Below, in pieces: positions 53,277 to 62,397 of a stretch of DNA of 64,000 nucleotides (positions are counted from its first letter, which is position 1; the number at the start of each line of letters is the position of its first letter). Both the position numbers and the translations under genes were made by a program. A model generated the notes under the pieces. The model was not told where the DNA came from. It did not search any database and saw only the letters and a list, made by a program, of their open reading frames with translations. This stretch comes from Alkalihalobacillus sp. LMS39 (GTDB lineage Bacteria > Bacillota > Bacilli > Bacillales > Bacillaceae_F), in contig NZ_CP093300.1 of assembly GCF_022812285.1 (NCBI RefSeq), forward strand, positions 1,860,001 through 1,924,000, read 5' to 3'.

Positions 53277-55239
53277 ACAACTCGTATGGAAAATGGCCAA
53301 GGTAAATAAACGTAAATACTTGTTTTACTTTTTATGTAATATGTTTGCAGTGATGATTTTCTTTATGTTTTCCACCGTTTTTTTTAATGAAGGAATCAAT
53401 GAGGCAAAAGAGATGGGAGAAGGTTTCACCGAGATATTAATGATTCCAGCTATTGCTCTTGTCCTGTTTACCATCTTTTTTATTAGCTCGGCGCATTCAA
53501 TTTTCATTAAAAGAAGGAAAAAAGAGTTTGGATTGTTTATGACACTAGGAATGTCCTTTCGTGATATTGCGAGATTATTGCTTATTGAAAATGGGGTCAT
53601 TGCTCTCGCTGCGATCGTTTCAGGGCTAGGGACGGGTGCGATTTTTTCACGGTTGTTTTTCCTTTTATTAATGAAAGGGGTGGAGCTAGAGACTATCACC
53701 TTTCATTTTAGTCATAATATGTTTATTGTGCCTATAGGAATTTATCTGTTAGTGTTTATGATTGCGATAGGAAAAACATTATGGATAACAAGAAATCGAG
53801 ACCTTGCTTCGAGTATAAAAGGAGATCGAATGTCTGAAAGAAATACAATGAAAAATCCTTTTATAGGTGGGATTGGACTATCTCTTGCCATTGCTTCTGT
53901 ATTTGTCCTTTATCATTTTTCTTATCATGAACAATACAAGATAGATGAAGGAAAGCTATTTATTTATTGTACTATCGGTCTTTTAATCGGTTTGTACTTT
54001 ACCATTTCACAACTTGGTAGTTTTATAATTGGACTTGCTAAGAAAAAACGGGCGTTTTATTATAAACGCTTGTTGTTTTTAACAAATGTTGATTATAAAT
54101 TTAAACAGTTAAAATCAACCTTAATGCTTATCATTACAATGGCAATGGTAACGATTTTTTATAGTACATTGATGTTATTTTTCTTTTCTTCAGCTGAAGA
54201 AACAGCATTACAACAGCCTTTTGACATTGCTTTTGTTCAAACCGAACAAAAAAACCAGATAGATGACGCTGTCCTTTATGACATAGTTGATCAGCCGGAA
54301 CATCGCTTGCAACAACATGAAACCCTTGATGTATTTGAATTTTACGAGATACTTCCGGGATGGGTTTACGAATATCGGTTTGTGATTATGAAAGTCGATG
54401 ATTTTAATGAAGTGGCAGAAAATAAGGTAGAGGTGAAAGAAGGAGAATTTGTTTCTCTTATCAATAGTAACTTTGAATATAGTACTCCATTAGAAAATGG
54501 ACTGACTATCCCGATGGACAACGCTACTGTTTCATTAACATATACGGGTAGCGTAAATCAGCAAGTGTTCAATCATTTACCTTATTTTGACCAAGAATTT
54601 ATTATTGTGCATGAAAATGATTATACGAATCTTTCATCATCGATAGAAGGCTATCGTTCAACAATTCATTTGTTTACGGTAACCGATTGGAAACAAACTG
54701 CACTAGCTGTTGAAACCCTCAATGAAACATTACAAAGATTAAACGAGCTTACTGGGCCACTTGATGAAAAAATGACTGGTGGGAGCGTTTATGAAGAAGA
54801 ATTGATGACACCAATGACTCGCATTGACCAGTATCAAGAGCAAAAAACAGCAGCTGGGCTTCTCTTTTTTATTTCCACATTTCTGAGTGTTTTGTTTTTC
54901 TTTGGAACGTTTATTCTTCTTTATTTAAATATTTTTACAGACATTGAAGTAGAAAAACAAAAATATCAAAAACTTTATAAAATTGGAATTACGAGAAAAG
55001 AAATGAAAAAGATGATTTCAAAAGAGTTACGTATGTTATTCTTTGTAGCGCCGATTGTAGGCATTGGCTTAGGATTTGTTTATATCGCTACATTAGCAAA
55101 AGATGGCGGAGGGCGAATACTAGAGAATCCGATACTGCTACACAATTTTTTCATTATTGGAAGTATGTATCTACTATTGCAAATCATTTATTATGTTTTA
55201 GCACGACAAAAATATATGAACGAAGTGATGCGAAACTAA
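53266..55239 (+). CDS. BceB-type ABC transporter permease
   Basis: A 657-residue permease of the BceB class: ten membrane helices in the expected pattern (pairs and groups about 18-40, 55-75, 105-130, 145-170, 200-225, 235-255, 285-310, then 530-555, 580-605, 625-645) and one large outer domain (about 312-525) between helices 7 and 8 that should bind the peptide. Cytoplasmic KRRKKEFGLFMTLGMS motif near residue 78 links to the ATPase. It overlaps the ATPase gene by 11 bp, so the two are coupled. Confidence 0.91.
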   Translation: MTFEQLVWKMAKVNKRKYLFYFLCNMFAVMIFFMFSTVFFNEGINEAKEMGEGFTEILMIPAIALVLFTIFFISSAHSIFIKRRKKEFGLFMTLGMSFRDIARLLLIENGVIALAAIVSGLGTGAIFSRLFFLLLMKGVELETITFHFSHNMFIVPIGIYLLVFMIAIGKTLWITRNRDLASSIKGDRMSERNTMKNPFIGGIGLSLAIASVFVLYHFSYHEQYKIDEGKLFIYCTIGLLIGLYFTISQLGSFIIGLAKKKRAFYYKRLLFLTNVDYKFKQLKSTLMLIITMAMVTIFYSTLMLFFFSSAEETALQQPFDIAFVQTEQKNQIDDAVLYDIVDQPEHRLQQHETLDVFEFYEILPGWVYEYRFVIMKVDDFNEVAENKVEVKEGEFVSLINSNFEYSTPLENGLTIPMDNATVSLTYTGSVNQQVFNHLPYFDQEFIIVHENDYTNLSSSIEGYRSTIHLFTVTDWKQTALAVETLNETLQRLNELTGPLDEKMTGGSVYEEELMTPMTRIDQYQEQKTAAGLLFFISTFLSVLFFFGTFILLYLNIFTDIEVEKQKYQKLYKIGITRKEMKKMISKELRMLFFVAPIVGIGLGFVYIATLAKDGGGRILENPILLHNFFIIGSMYLLLQIIYYVLARQKYMNEVMRN

Positions 55240-55278
55240 GGGTTGAGCAGATGATGCTATGAAGAGTGGTGCTTTTTT

Positions 55279-55465
55279 ATTGGACATCAGTTCCGTTATA
55301 TTAAAGAAAAGTAACGTTTCACAAGTTCTAAAGGACATATGTTCCGCTAAATAACAAAATCAAAGTGATTTAGGGGTGGTTTCTTTAAAGTAGCGGAACA
55401 AATGTCCGAATCCGTCGAAGTTTGGCTTGTTTTTCATGTAATAACGGAACTGATGTCCGAACCGT
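55279..55465. repeat. quadripartite CGGACAT/TTCCG repeat, copy R6
   Basis: Direct units at 55280 and 55331, here with TGGACAT and AGGACAT starts (centres CAG, ATG), inverted units at about 55388 and 55438. Unit 1 and unit 4 have complementary centres (CAG). Between convergent BceB and erythromycin-esterase-like genes. Confidence 0.92.
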
Positions 55466-55514
55466 TAAAAGCTGGTAGTGACATACCCGGGTTTTTCGCG
55501 TGCGAGAAAATCAA

Positions 55515-56717
55515 TTACTCATGAACTTGATAATAAGTAGGTGGTTGAACTTCACCAAACACGAGTAATCCATCATAAAAACGTTGTGGTTTCATAGGAT
55601 GAGGACCCATTCCAGGGAATTTCGATTCGAGTAACCACCAATGTTGTTTCATCCAAGATTGTTGTTTTTTCGTTTGGAGAGTAAGCGGGAGAAATACCTC
55701 TTCATCAGTTGCTTCTGCTATTAATGATTCTAAATATCGTGGGTTGGATGTTGACAATTCATATTGCTCCTTATAAGCGTTGTAACAAGAACCACTTCGA
55801 GCGTAAAGTCCAATTGTATACGTATCATTCGGGTAATGTTTCGTTAATAGATGACCGAGCGTTTCCATGCCAATTATTTTTAATAACAGTGATTTTCGTT
55901 TTCGGATATGAAAGTTGTGGGACCAGACGATAATTTTTTTGTCTTTTTCCTGTTGTAATATCCATTCTAAATTCTCAAACATCCATTCATCTCTTAACCG
56001 GCTTGAGGCAATTCGTCCTTTGACGTTCAATGTAAACCATTGTTGCCGATTTTTCATTCCTCTTAATAGAATTTCAAGTCTCTTTCTCAATTGTGTGTCC
56101 GTTTCTTTTTGTAGTGCAGAGTGTAAGTCACGTATAACTGAATTGTATTTTTCAATTACATCTTTTAAGTTTCCTCTTATTTTTTTACTAATTTTAAATT
56201 GATTTTGTATTTGACGGTCGAACTCAAAAAATAATGTTTCGATTTGCTCTAATTTTGTTTTCCACTCTGAGCCGAGATGATCGCCGACCCAATTTACTAA
56301 TTTTTGTGAAGCGATGCTATCTGTCGGTTGCACATCCATTCCAGTTATCGTTAACGAGGCTAGTGAGGGATCAGTAAAAAGAGAAAGCATTTCTTCGTTA
56401 TGATAAATACCGAGAAAATCATGTTTAATCCTCTTTTTTATTGGAACATCATCATTTATGATAGAACTCATTGATGCTTCTAGTAGTCCACTCTCAAGGA
56501 CAACAGTGGAAAAGCCATGATGAATATGCAAGTATTTAATAAGTTCAATTTTTTTCTCATAATAGTCTCCGATAAAATGAGAGTTTTCACCAAGGAGAAC
56601 AATCTTTTTATTCGCCACATAATCGTCGATCCATTTGTGATAGTGTTCGATAGGCTGTGCGATTTGCCGAACTTCGTTAACACATGTTTGTCTTTTTTGT
56701 ATTTCACTTTTTTTCAA
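55515..56717 (-). CDS. erythromycin esterase family protein
   Basis: A 400-residue protein with family features: VLLGENSHFIGDYYEKK near residue 35-52 (the conserved GE-H), VVLESGLLEASMSS near 70, WSHNFHIRKRKS near 265 with the conserved His, and an R-rich helical middle. Members hydrolyse macrolide esters or have unknown substrates; resistance is not implied. Start TTG at 56717 placed 6 bp after GGGGGA; an ATG frame to 56747 has no ribosome site. Confidence 0.83.
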   Translation of the reverse strand: MKKSEIQKRQTCVNEVRQIAQPIEHYHKWIDDYVANKKIVLLGENSHFIGDYYEKKIELIKYLHIHHGFSTVVLESGLLEASMSSIINDDVPIKKRIKHDFLGIYHNEEMLSLFTDPSLASLTITGMDVQPTDSIASQKLVNWVGDHLGSEWKTKLEQIETLFFEFDRQIQNQFKISKKIRGNLKDVIEKYNSVIRDLHSALQKETDTQLRKRLEILLRGMKNRQQWFTLNVKGRIASSRLRDEWMFENLEWILQQEKDKKIIVWSHNFHIRKRKSLLLKIIGMETLGHLLTKHYPNDTYTIGLYARSGSCYNAYKEQYELSTSNPRYLESLIAEATDEEVFLPLTLQTKKQQSWMKQHWWLLESKFPGMGPHPMKPQRFYDGLLVFGEVQPPTYYQVHE

Positions 56718-56917
56718 TTGTATTCCCCCGTATTGTTCTAGATACATAGAATGAATTATATTATAATTTTAACATAATTATCCATAAAGTGGTGAGTATG
56801 ACGCATGTGTATAACATCATGGAGGTTCATTACATGTTGAGTGAGGTAAATTCAACCTTTCGAAACAATGGAAAAAAATGATAAAATATTAATATGAATG
56901 AGAGGAGATGAGCTGAG

Positions 56918-57601
56918 ATGAGTATTACATTAGACAGAGTTGTTTTTATTGGAAGGACATTTGAAGAGTATCTGTCAATCTTTCAATTGACAGAAAAAGA
57001 ATTACAACAAAAGAGAGTGTTAGATTGTCCAGCAGGCGCTTGTTCGTTTACCGCGGTGGCGAATAAAAAAGGAATGGATGTAACCGCCTGTGATATTGCT
57101 TATGTTCATCAAGCAAAAGCCTTACTTGAAAAAGGAAAACTAGATATCGAACATGCAATGGAACAAGTTCAAAAAGAAAAAGACCTTTACGTTTGGGATT
57201 ATTTTAACGATGTGACAGAGCTTGCTGAAACGAGGAAACAAGCTCTAGCGGATTGCTATGAACATATGGTTTCAACACCTGACCGCTATCATGCTGTCAC
57301 ACTCCCTTCGCTTCCATTTCAAGATCATGAATTTGATATTATATTATCGGCGCATTTCTTATTTTTGTATGCAGATCGGTTAGACTTTGCTTTTCATAAA
57401 GCAGCATTAACAGAAATGTTACGAGTTGTGAGCGAAGAAGTTCGAATATTCCCTCTTGTTGACTTAAACGGAAATCGTTATGAGCATCTTGATGAGATTA
57501 TTGAAGACTTAAGAAGTCAAGGGTACTCAGTGGAAGAACGATTATCGGATTATGAGTTTCAGCAAAATGCCAATTCAATGCTAGTGATAAAAAAACGATA
57601 G
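56918..57601 (+). CDS. class I SAM-dependent methyltransferase
   Basis: A 227-residue protein with a Rossmann-type SAM site: VLDCPAGACSFTAVA near residues 34-48 (motif I), VTACDIA near 56 (acidic residue of motif II) and DHEFDIILSAHFLFLY near 132 (motif IV-like). Substrate unknown. GAGAGGAGATG precedes the ATG. It is followed by a decayed gene fragment and a C45 hydrolase gene. Confidence 0.85.
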   Translation: MSITLDRVVFIGRTFEEYLSIFQLTEKELQQKRVLDCPAGACSFTAVANKKGMDVTACDIAYVHQAKALLEKGKLDIEHAMEQVQKEKDLYVWDYFNDVTELAETRKQALADCYEHMVSTPDRYHAVTLPSLPFQDHEFDIILSAHFLFLYADRLDFAFHKAALTEMLRVVSEEVRIFPLVDLNGNRYEHLDEIIEDLRSQGYSVEERLSDYEFQQNANSMLVIKKR

Positions 57602-57606
57602 AGGAT

Positions 57607-57770
57607 ATGAAAGAAAAATTGTCAGAAAAACTTGTTCTTGTTGTTACTGCAGAAGATGGAGTGATAGAAGCTGTTTAGATGCTTGCAGTACAAAGGCATC
57701 CAGAATTATATTATCAAAAGATGATCAGCAATTAAATTTATTTCAACCGTTTGTCCAAGCATGTAAATAA
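57607..57770 (+). pseudogene. remnant of a PuuD-type class I glutamine amidotransferase C-terminus
   Basis: Reading frame 1 gives VLVVTAEDGVIEAV, a stop, then MLAVQRHPELYYQKM; shifting frame gives LNLFQPFVQACK and a stop. Together these match the end of PuuD/gamma-glutamyl-GABA hydrolases (A.DGvIEAvE....GVQwHPE.......LF..fv.ac). A stop codon, a frameshift and loss of the front ~80 percent make it a dead fragment. AGGTGGGAAAAG just after it belongs to the next gene. Confidence 0.78.
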
Positions 57771-57787
57771 AAAGGTGGGAAAAGCTG

Positions 57788-58810
57788 ATGGAACCGTTTC
57801 AAGTCGATATTTTACAACTAAGGAAACGTCCATATGAAACAGGAGTCGCGTTAGGAAAGCATGTAAAACATAAACCGATTTTTAACATATTAAATAGGGT
57901 GACAAAACCTGAAGTTGATATTCAAAATGTAGAACAGATTTTCTCTACATATTCCCCACACTTAATTGAAGAACTACATGGGTTAAGTGAGTCACTTGAA
58001 ATTCCTTATAAAAAAACGGCAGCAATGTTTAGTGGTTATGATGTTCCGAAATTTCAAGCGATGGGTTGTTCAGCTTATATGACAGATTCCTATTATGTAC
58101 GAAATTATGATTTTTCTCCGGTTTTATATGACCATGTATTTAGTTTACTAGATAATGAACAAAGCTTTGCGTCAGCTGGTTATAATCTCCAAGTAATTGG
58201 TAGACATGATGGAGTGAACGAGCGTGGATTAGTCATCGGCTTGCATTTTGTTAGTTTTAATGACTTCCAAATAGGAGTTTCCGCATGGACAGCAGTAAGA
58301 ATAGTGTTGGATTGCTGTAAGACGATTGAGGATGCAGTCTCCTTGTTAAAGGAAATCCCTCATGCTGCTTGTTATAATTTTTCAATAGCGGATGAAGCAG
58401 GACAAAAAGCGGTTGTGGAAGCAAGCCCTAGCAAAGTCGTCGTGAGAGACGGTGAAGGGGAAGTTTCGCTAGCTTGTGTTAATCATTTTTCTAGTAAAGA
58501 AATGCGGGATAAAAATCGCACTCAGATAGAAAGGTCTATCAAACGAGAAAAGTATATTAAAACATTACAAGATTTATCAATAGGTCAAAATGAGGTAGTT
58601 GAACGATTTAAAGAAAAAGAATCGCCTCTATTTTTTACTGATTACGATGAGTTTTTTGGTACATTGCATACGTTTTCGTATAGTTTTAAAACGAAAAATA
58701 TAGTTACATGTTTGGCGGGGAGTACTGATGAATTGAGTTTTGACTTTCACCAATGGTGTCTTGGGAAAGATCTAGCTGAACAAAGTTTATATGGAAACAT
58801 TGAGAGGTAG
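57788..58810 (+). CDS. C45 peptidase / linear-amide C-N hydrolase family protein
   Basis: A 340-residue protein of the acyl-CoA:6-aminopenicillanate acyltransferase and related C45 group. The nucleophile Cys in MGCSAYMTDSYYVRNYDF near residue 94 would become the N-terminus after self-cleavage. The following NYDFSP Asp, GRHDGVNERGLVIGL (Asn/Arg) and ACYNFSIADE segments fit the fold. Substrate unknown. GGTGGGAAAAG precedes the ATG. Repeat R7 begins a few bp after its stop. Confidence 0.82.
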   Translation: MEPFQVDILQLRKRPYETGVALGKHVKHKPIFNILNRVTKPEVDIQNVEQIFSTYSPHLIEELHGLSESLEIPYKKTAAMFSGYDVPKFQAMGCSAYMTDSYYVRNYDFSPVLYDHVFSLLDNEQSFASAGYNLQVIGRHDGVNERGLVIGLHFVSFNDFQIGVSAWTAVRIVLDCCKTIEDAVSLLKEIPHAACYNFSIADEAGQKAVVEASPSKVVVRDGEGEVSLACVNHFSSKEMRDKNRTQIERSIKREKYIKTLQDLSIGQNEVVERFKEKESPLFFTDYDEFFGTLHTFSYSFKTKNIVTCLAGSTDELSFDFHQWCLGKDLAEQSLYGNIER

Positions 58811-58814
58811 AAAA

Positions 58815-58999
58815 CCGGACATAGGATCCGTTATTTTGTTAGTTTTAGCCGTTTTCTATTTTTATCGGACATCTGTTCCGTTATCTTATCAAATCAAGCG
58901 TAAATTTGCCGCGTTTTCCTTACATAGCGGAACGTATGTCCGTAACGGTTGAAAAATCCTTGTTATTTGCAGCATTAGCGGAATAGATGTCCGAAGCGT
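58815..58999. repeat. quadripartite CGGACAT/TTCCG repeat, copy R7
   Basis: Direct units at 58816 (CGGACATAGGATCCG, slightly diverged) and 58865, inverted units at about 58923 and 58974. It starts 5 bp after the C45 gene. Confidence 0.91.
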
Positions 59000-59115
59000 G
59001 TGAAAACAATTTGTCATTCTCCCAACTCCCGAACCCCTATTTCTACCTCGTGATGAATCTCACATTGCAATTTAGAAAATAAGCTTATAATGAAAGGGAA
59101 TGAAGGGGAGGGAGT

Positions 59116-60243
59116 ATGATGTTTCAACGAGATTTTAATCAAAATCCATTTATCGTCATATGGGAGCTTACGAGAGCATGTGAATTAAAATGTCTCCATT
59201 GTCGGGCAGAGGCACAATATCACCGAAATCCACTTGAACTAACATTAGAAGAAGGAAAAAAACTAATTGATGACATATATGAAATGGACAATCCTATGCT
59301 TGTGTTTACAGGTGGGGATCCACTTATGCGTCCTGACGTATATGATATTGCTGAATATGCGATAAAAAAAGGTGTCCGTGTGTCAATGACGCCAAGCGCA
59401 ACACCAAACGTAACAAAAGAAGCGCTCCAAAAAGCAAAGGATGTTGGTCTTGCACGGTGGGCTTTTAGCTTGGACGGGCCAACAGCTGAGATTCATGACC
59501 ATTTTAGAGGGACAGAAGGATCATTCCAATTAACAATGGATGCAATTCAGCATTTGCATCAGTTAGAAATTCCGATTCAAATTAATACCGTCATTTCTAG
59601 GTACAATGTAGATGCCCTTGAAGAGATGGCCACATTAGTGGAAGAACTAAACTGCGTATTATGGAGTGTTTTTTTTCTCGTCCCAATTGGGCGTGGCAAA
59701 GAAACAGACATGATTTCACCAGCTGAACACGAGCGAGCGTTTCGATGGCTTCACAAATTAAGCAAAAAAGTACCGTTTGATATTAAAACAACCGCAGCAC
59801 AGCATTACCGCCGAGTTGTGATTCAACAAAAAATGAAGGAAAAACAGAAAAACGATAAAACAATTGAGTATGAGGATGCACTGCAAAAAGGAATCACTAC
59901 ACCGTTTGATGGTTTAGGGCGTGCCCCAAAAGGCGTAAATGATGGCAATGGCTTTGTCTTTATTTCTCATATCGGTGATGTGTTCCCTAGTGGATTGCTT
60001 CCTGTGAAGGCAGGCAATGTGAGAACAACGCCATTAGCTGATATTTACCGGGAATCTCCTATTTTTAAAGATTTACGTAATCCAGATAAATATAAAGGGA
60101 AGTGTGGGGTGTGTGAGTTTCGTTTTGTTTGTGGAGGATCGCGGTCACGAGCGTATGCCATGACAGGTGATTATTTAGAAAGTGAACCGTTCTGTGTTTA
60201 TATTCCAAGAGCAATGAGAGCAAGAGCGGAACAACGTGAATAA
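59116..60243 (+). CDS. radical SAM/SPASM enzyme (TIGR04053-like)
   Basis: A 375-residue enzyme. The CELKCLHC motif near residue 17-24 holds the three Cys of the radical SAM 4Fe-4S cluster, followed by TGGDPLMRPD and SATPNVTKEAL. The C-terminal SPASM region carries CGVCEFRFVCGG and a final Cys in SEPFCVY (about 330-365), ligands for further clusters. The FxxNPFIVIWELTRAC start fits the TIGR04053 group, related to the haem-pathway AhbD enzymes. The product is unknown. The gene overlaps the next by one base. Possible -10 TATAAT at 59086. Confidence 0.88.
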   Translation: MMFQRDFNQNPFIVIWELTRACELKCLHCRAEAQYHRNPLELTLEEGKKLIDDIYEMDNPMLVFTGGDPLMRPDVYDIAEYAIKKGVRVSMTPSATPNVTKEALQKAKDVGLARWAFSLDGPTAEIHDHFRGTEGSFQLTMDAIQHLHQLEIPIQINTVISRYNVDALEEMATLVEELNCVLWSVFFLVPIGRGKETDMISPAEHERAFRWLHKLSKKVPFDIKTTAAQHYRRVVIQQKMKEKQKNDKTIEYEDALQKGITTPFDGLGRAPKGVNDGNGFVFISHIGDVFPSGLLPVKAGNVRTTPLADIYRESPIFKDLRNPDKYKGKCGVCEFRFVCGGSRSRAYAMTGDYLESEPFCVYIPRAMRARAEQRE

Positions 60244-60254
60244 TGGAGGAGTAT

Positions 60255-61199
60255 ATGTTGAGTGGAAGTAAAGTATTAAAGCAGTTTGGATTCCAAACCG
60301 AAGAGGAGCCAAATAGTATTTACCCTTTTTCACCTGTGTATCGGGTGAAAAAACAGGATAAAGAGTATATCGTTAAAAAAACACAAAAACCAATAGAGCG
60401 AGCGGAACGATTGATTCACTATACGAAAATGTTAAAAGAGTCGGGGATTGCTGTTGTAACACCTGTTCATTTACAGAATGAGAATCCACAAACGATTGAT
60501 GAGGACGTTTATATTGTTTATCCTTTTATCGACGGCAAGCCTTATACTGGGACAGAGGATGAAATCTTTCAGGCAGGAAAATTGTTAGGGGAGATTCATC
60601 GCGTATCCCCAAAGGAAAACAACTATCAATTGCCGGGTTATGAAGTATTTGATTTTACAAAGGAAGAAGTCGAAGAAAGTGTACAAAAAATTAATACGGT
60701 CGCAAACAAAGTGAATGTAACAATTGATCATGAAAAACTCAAAGAAAAATTACTCACGATTGTTGCTCAACAAGAAGAGCTTAAAGAGGGAAATTTATCT
60801 TATATTGCTACGCCACATGACTTTAAAGCAAATAATTTAATTTATAATGACACTCCTTATTTGATTGATCCCGATAATGCGAGTTGGGTTCCAAAGATTT
60901 TCGATTTAGCTCTTGTCCTATTATTGTTTCATAATGAGCATTCAACTGCTCCAGATGTTATTTTTACCCCAAGACAATGGGGAACCTTCCTTTCTGGCTA
61001 TGAGGTTTCATCTTCATTAACGGAAACAGATAAAGCCAATTGGACAAAAGCACTTGAGCATGTATTTTTAGATGAGGTCATGTGGCTATTGGCTGAATGT
61101 GAAGAAGATTGGTTTAATCCTGCACAAGTGACTTTGTTTTCAAGTTTACTTGAGTTGTTATTTGATACTTCTGCCTATCCACTCACTATATCATCATAA
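60255..61199 (+). CDS. kinase-fold (APH/CotS-like) protein, partner of the radical SAM gene
   Basis: A 314-residue protein of the aminoglycoside phosphotransferase or CotS kinase fold. VYRVKKQDKEYIVKKTQKP near residue 28-46 holds a candidate ATP Lys. HDFKANNLIYND near 197-208 is the HxDxxxxN catalytic loop and LIDPDNASWVPKIFDLA near 211-227 replaces the usual DFE/DFD metal motif with DPDN. Start at 60255 after GGAGGAG; an in-frame ATG at 60243 lies inside that site. It should phosphorylate a small molecule or coat component, but which is unknown. It is coupled to the radical SAM gene, whose stop lies just upstream. Confidence 0.83.
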   Translation: MLSGSKVLKQFGFQTEEEPNSIYPFSPVYRVKKQDKEYIVKKTQKPIERAERLIHYTKMLKESGIAVVTPVHLQNENPQTIDEDVYIVYPFIDGKPYTGTEDEIFQAGKLLGEIHRVSPKENNYQLPGYEVFDFTKEEVEESVQKINTVANKVNVTIDHEKLKEKLLTIVAQQEELKEGNLSYIATPHDFKANNLIYNDTPYLIDPDNASWVPKIFDLALVLLLFHNEHSTAPDVIFTPRQWGTFLSGYEVSSSLTETDKANWTKALEHVFLDEVMWLLAECEEDWFNPAQVTLFSSLLELLFDTSAYPLTISS

Positions 61200-61234
61200 C
61201 AAAACCCGCTTGGGAAAAATCCAAGCGGGTTTGT
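61199..61234. terminator. bidirectional terminator between kinase and scdA
   Basis: ACAAAACCCGCTTGG / CCAAGCGGGTTT stem with a 6-nt loop, flanked by T-runs on both sides. Confidence 0.9.
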
Positions 61235-61245
61235 TGTCTTTATTC

Positions 61246-61959
61246 TTATGCGTATTGAGTAATGGCTCTTTTGAACAACACATTGTTTTCTAAGTGAATG
61301 TGCTCAAATAAATCTGATTCGAGATTTTCAAGACGTTGATATACGAGTCGATACGTACCGCACGCCCCTTCTGGAGGGGTAAAGTCATTTGTAACAGCAC
61401 GTAGTTCTTTTAATAAGGTACCAGCATGACTATGCTCAAGTTCGAGCTCGTCTACAATTTTTTTCAATTGACTAACAGCTTCTACTGTAGGCTGTTGTTC
61501 TAGTTCTAATAAAAGAGGAAAGTCTTCTGTTTCTTCTTTAATTAAATGCTGTTCTAGCTCAATCCGTAACTCATGATATAAGCGATGAATTTGAGCGAGA
61601 TGTGGCTGGTCCGCACCATGTACGCGTAACACTTTTGTGACATATGGACTTAATAAGGTTAACTCTTCATGTAAAAATCGATGGTGCTTATTCATAATAT
61701 AATCAATTAACTCACGGAATGAGGCATGCTCCCATTCAATTCTTGATTCGTTCAACGCCATCGTTTCGTCGTATAGTTTATTTAAAGTTGTGATGACTTC
61801 TTCTACGGATAACTTTCTTTCGTTAATTGCTTCTATGAGTGGACGGTTTCCCCCACAACAAAAATCAATTCGATATCGTTTAAAAAGGTCACTCGCCTTT
61901 GGAAACTTCGTGACGATTTCACCAACAATTGACGTCTCTGAAAATGTCTGTTCCATCAT
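61246..61959 (-). CDS. scdA: iron-sulfur cluster repair di-iron protein ScdA/RIC
   Basis: A 237-residue protein. The N-terminal DUF542 segment contains the Cys pair in YRIDFCCGGNRPL near residues 30-42. The C-terminal hemerythrin-like bundle has conserved His/Glu iron ligands: IDYIMNKHHRFLHEEL near 85, HRLYHELRIELEQHLIKEE near 125, LELEHSHAGTLL near 168 and LFEHIHLENNVLFKRA near 215. Members repair iron-sulfur clusters after nitric oxide or oxidative damage. GGAGG lies 7 bp before the ATG. It diverges from DUF1858-DUF438 across two FNR-type sites. Confidence 0.93.
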   Translation of the reverse strand: MMEQTFSETSIVGEIVTKFPKASDLFKRYRIDFCCGGNRPLIEAINERKLSVEEVITTLNKLYDETMALNESRIEWEHASFRELIDYIMNKHHRFLHEELTLLSPYVTKVLRVHGADQPHLAQIHRLYHELRIELEQHLIKEETEDFPLLLELEQQPTVEAVSQLKKIVDELELEHSHAGTLLKELRAVTNDFTPPEGACGTYRLVYQRLENLESDLFEHIHLENNVLFKRAITQYA

Positions 61960-62031
61960 ATTCTGGCCTCCAGTAGTATTGATTTAAATAATGTTTCTAC
62001 AAAAAGCATATCAATATCTCATGATTAATGA

Positions 62032-62047
62032 TGTGAAATAGATCACA
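62032..62047. promoter_or_regulatory. FNR/CRP-type operator 1
   Basis: TGTGAAATAGATCACA, a perfect TGTGA-N6-TCACA palindrome, 73 bp upstream of the scdA start. It lies in the 198-bp divergent region between scdA and the DUF1858 gene. Confidence 0.75.
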
Positions 62048-62076
62048 ATGTCTACATTTTAATTTTCTTTTTTTAG

Positions 62077-62092
62077 TGTGATACAGCTCACA
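62077..62092. promoter_or_regulatory. FNR/CRP-type operator 2
   Basis: TGTGATACAGCTCACA, a second perfect TGTGA-N6-TCACA palindrome, centre 45 bp from the first and 66 bp before the DUF1858 start. One site per divergent gene fits oxygen- or NO-linked activation. Confidence 0.75.
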
Positions 62093-62157
62093 AACAAAAA
62101 AATGACTTTCTGTTACATTGTTATTGAGAATGAATATCACTGATAGAGGTGGATGCA

Positions 62158-62397
62158 ATGAAAACGATTGATTATAACGAGACTGTTTATGAACTAGCGA
62201 TACACTATCCTGAAATCATCGCAATTTTGCACGAACTTGGTTTTGATCAAATTACGAAGCCAGGAATGTTACAAACGGCTGGCCGGGTGATGACAATTCC
62301 AAAAGGATGTCGGATGAAAGGAATCTCATTTGACCGAGTGAAAGAAACAATGGAAGCCCATGGTTTTATGGAAAGGGAGGGGAAGGACAATGAGTGA
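62158..62397 (+). CDS. DUF1858 domain protein
   Basis: A 79-residue protein with DUF1858 features: KTIDYNETVYELAIHYPEII at the start, LHELGFDQITKPGMLQTAGRVMT near 30-52. The ScdA N-terminal domain is related. No Cys-pair is present. Start at 62158 after GATAGAGGTGG; a GTG frame at 62149 is inside that site. Its stop lies 8 bp inside the start of the DUF438 gene, so the two are coupled. Confidence 0.87.
   Translation: MKTIDYNETVYELAIHYPEIIAILHELGFDQITKPGMLQTAGRVMTIPKGCRMKGISFDRVKETMEAHGFMEREGKDNE

Noticed and set aside
62032-62047. Rex operator (TTGTGAAN4-type TTCACAA) for the divergent region.
   Set aside because: The right arm reads ATCACA not TTCACA, and the second site also follows TGTGA-N6-TCACA, so an FNR/CRP-type site fits better.
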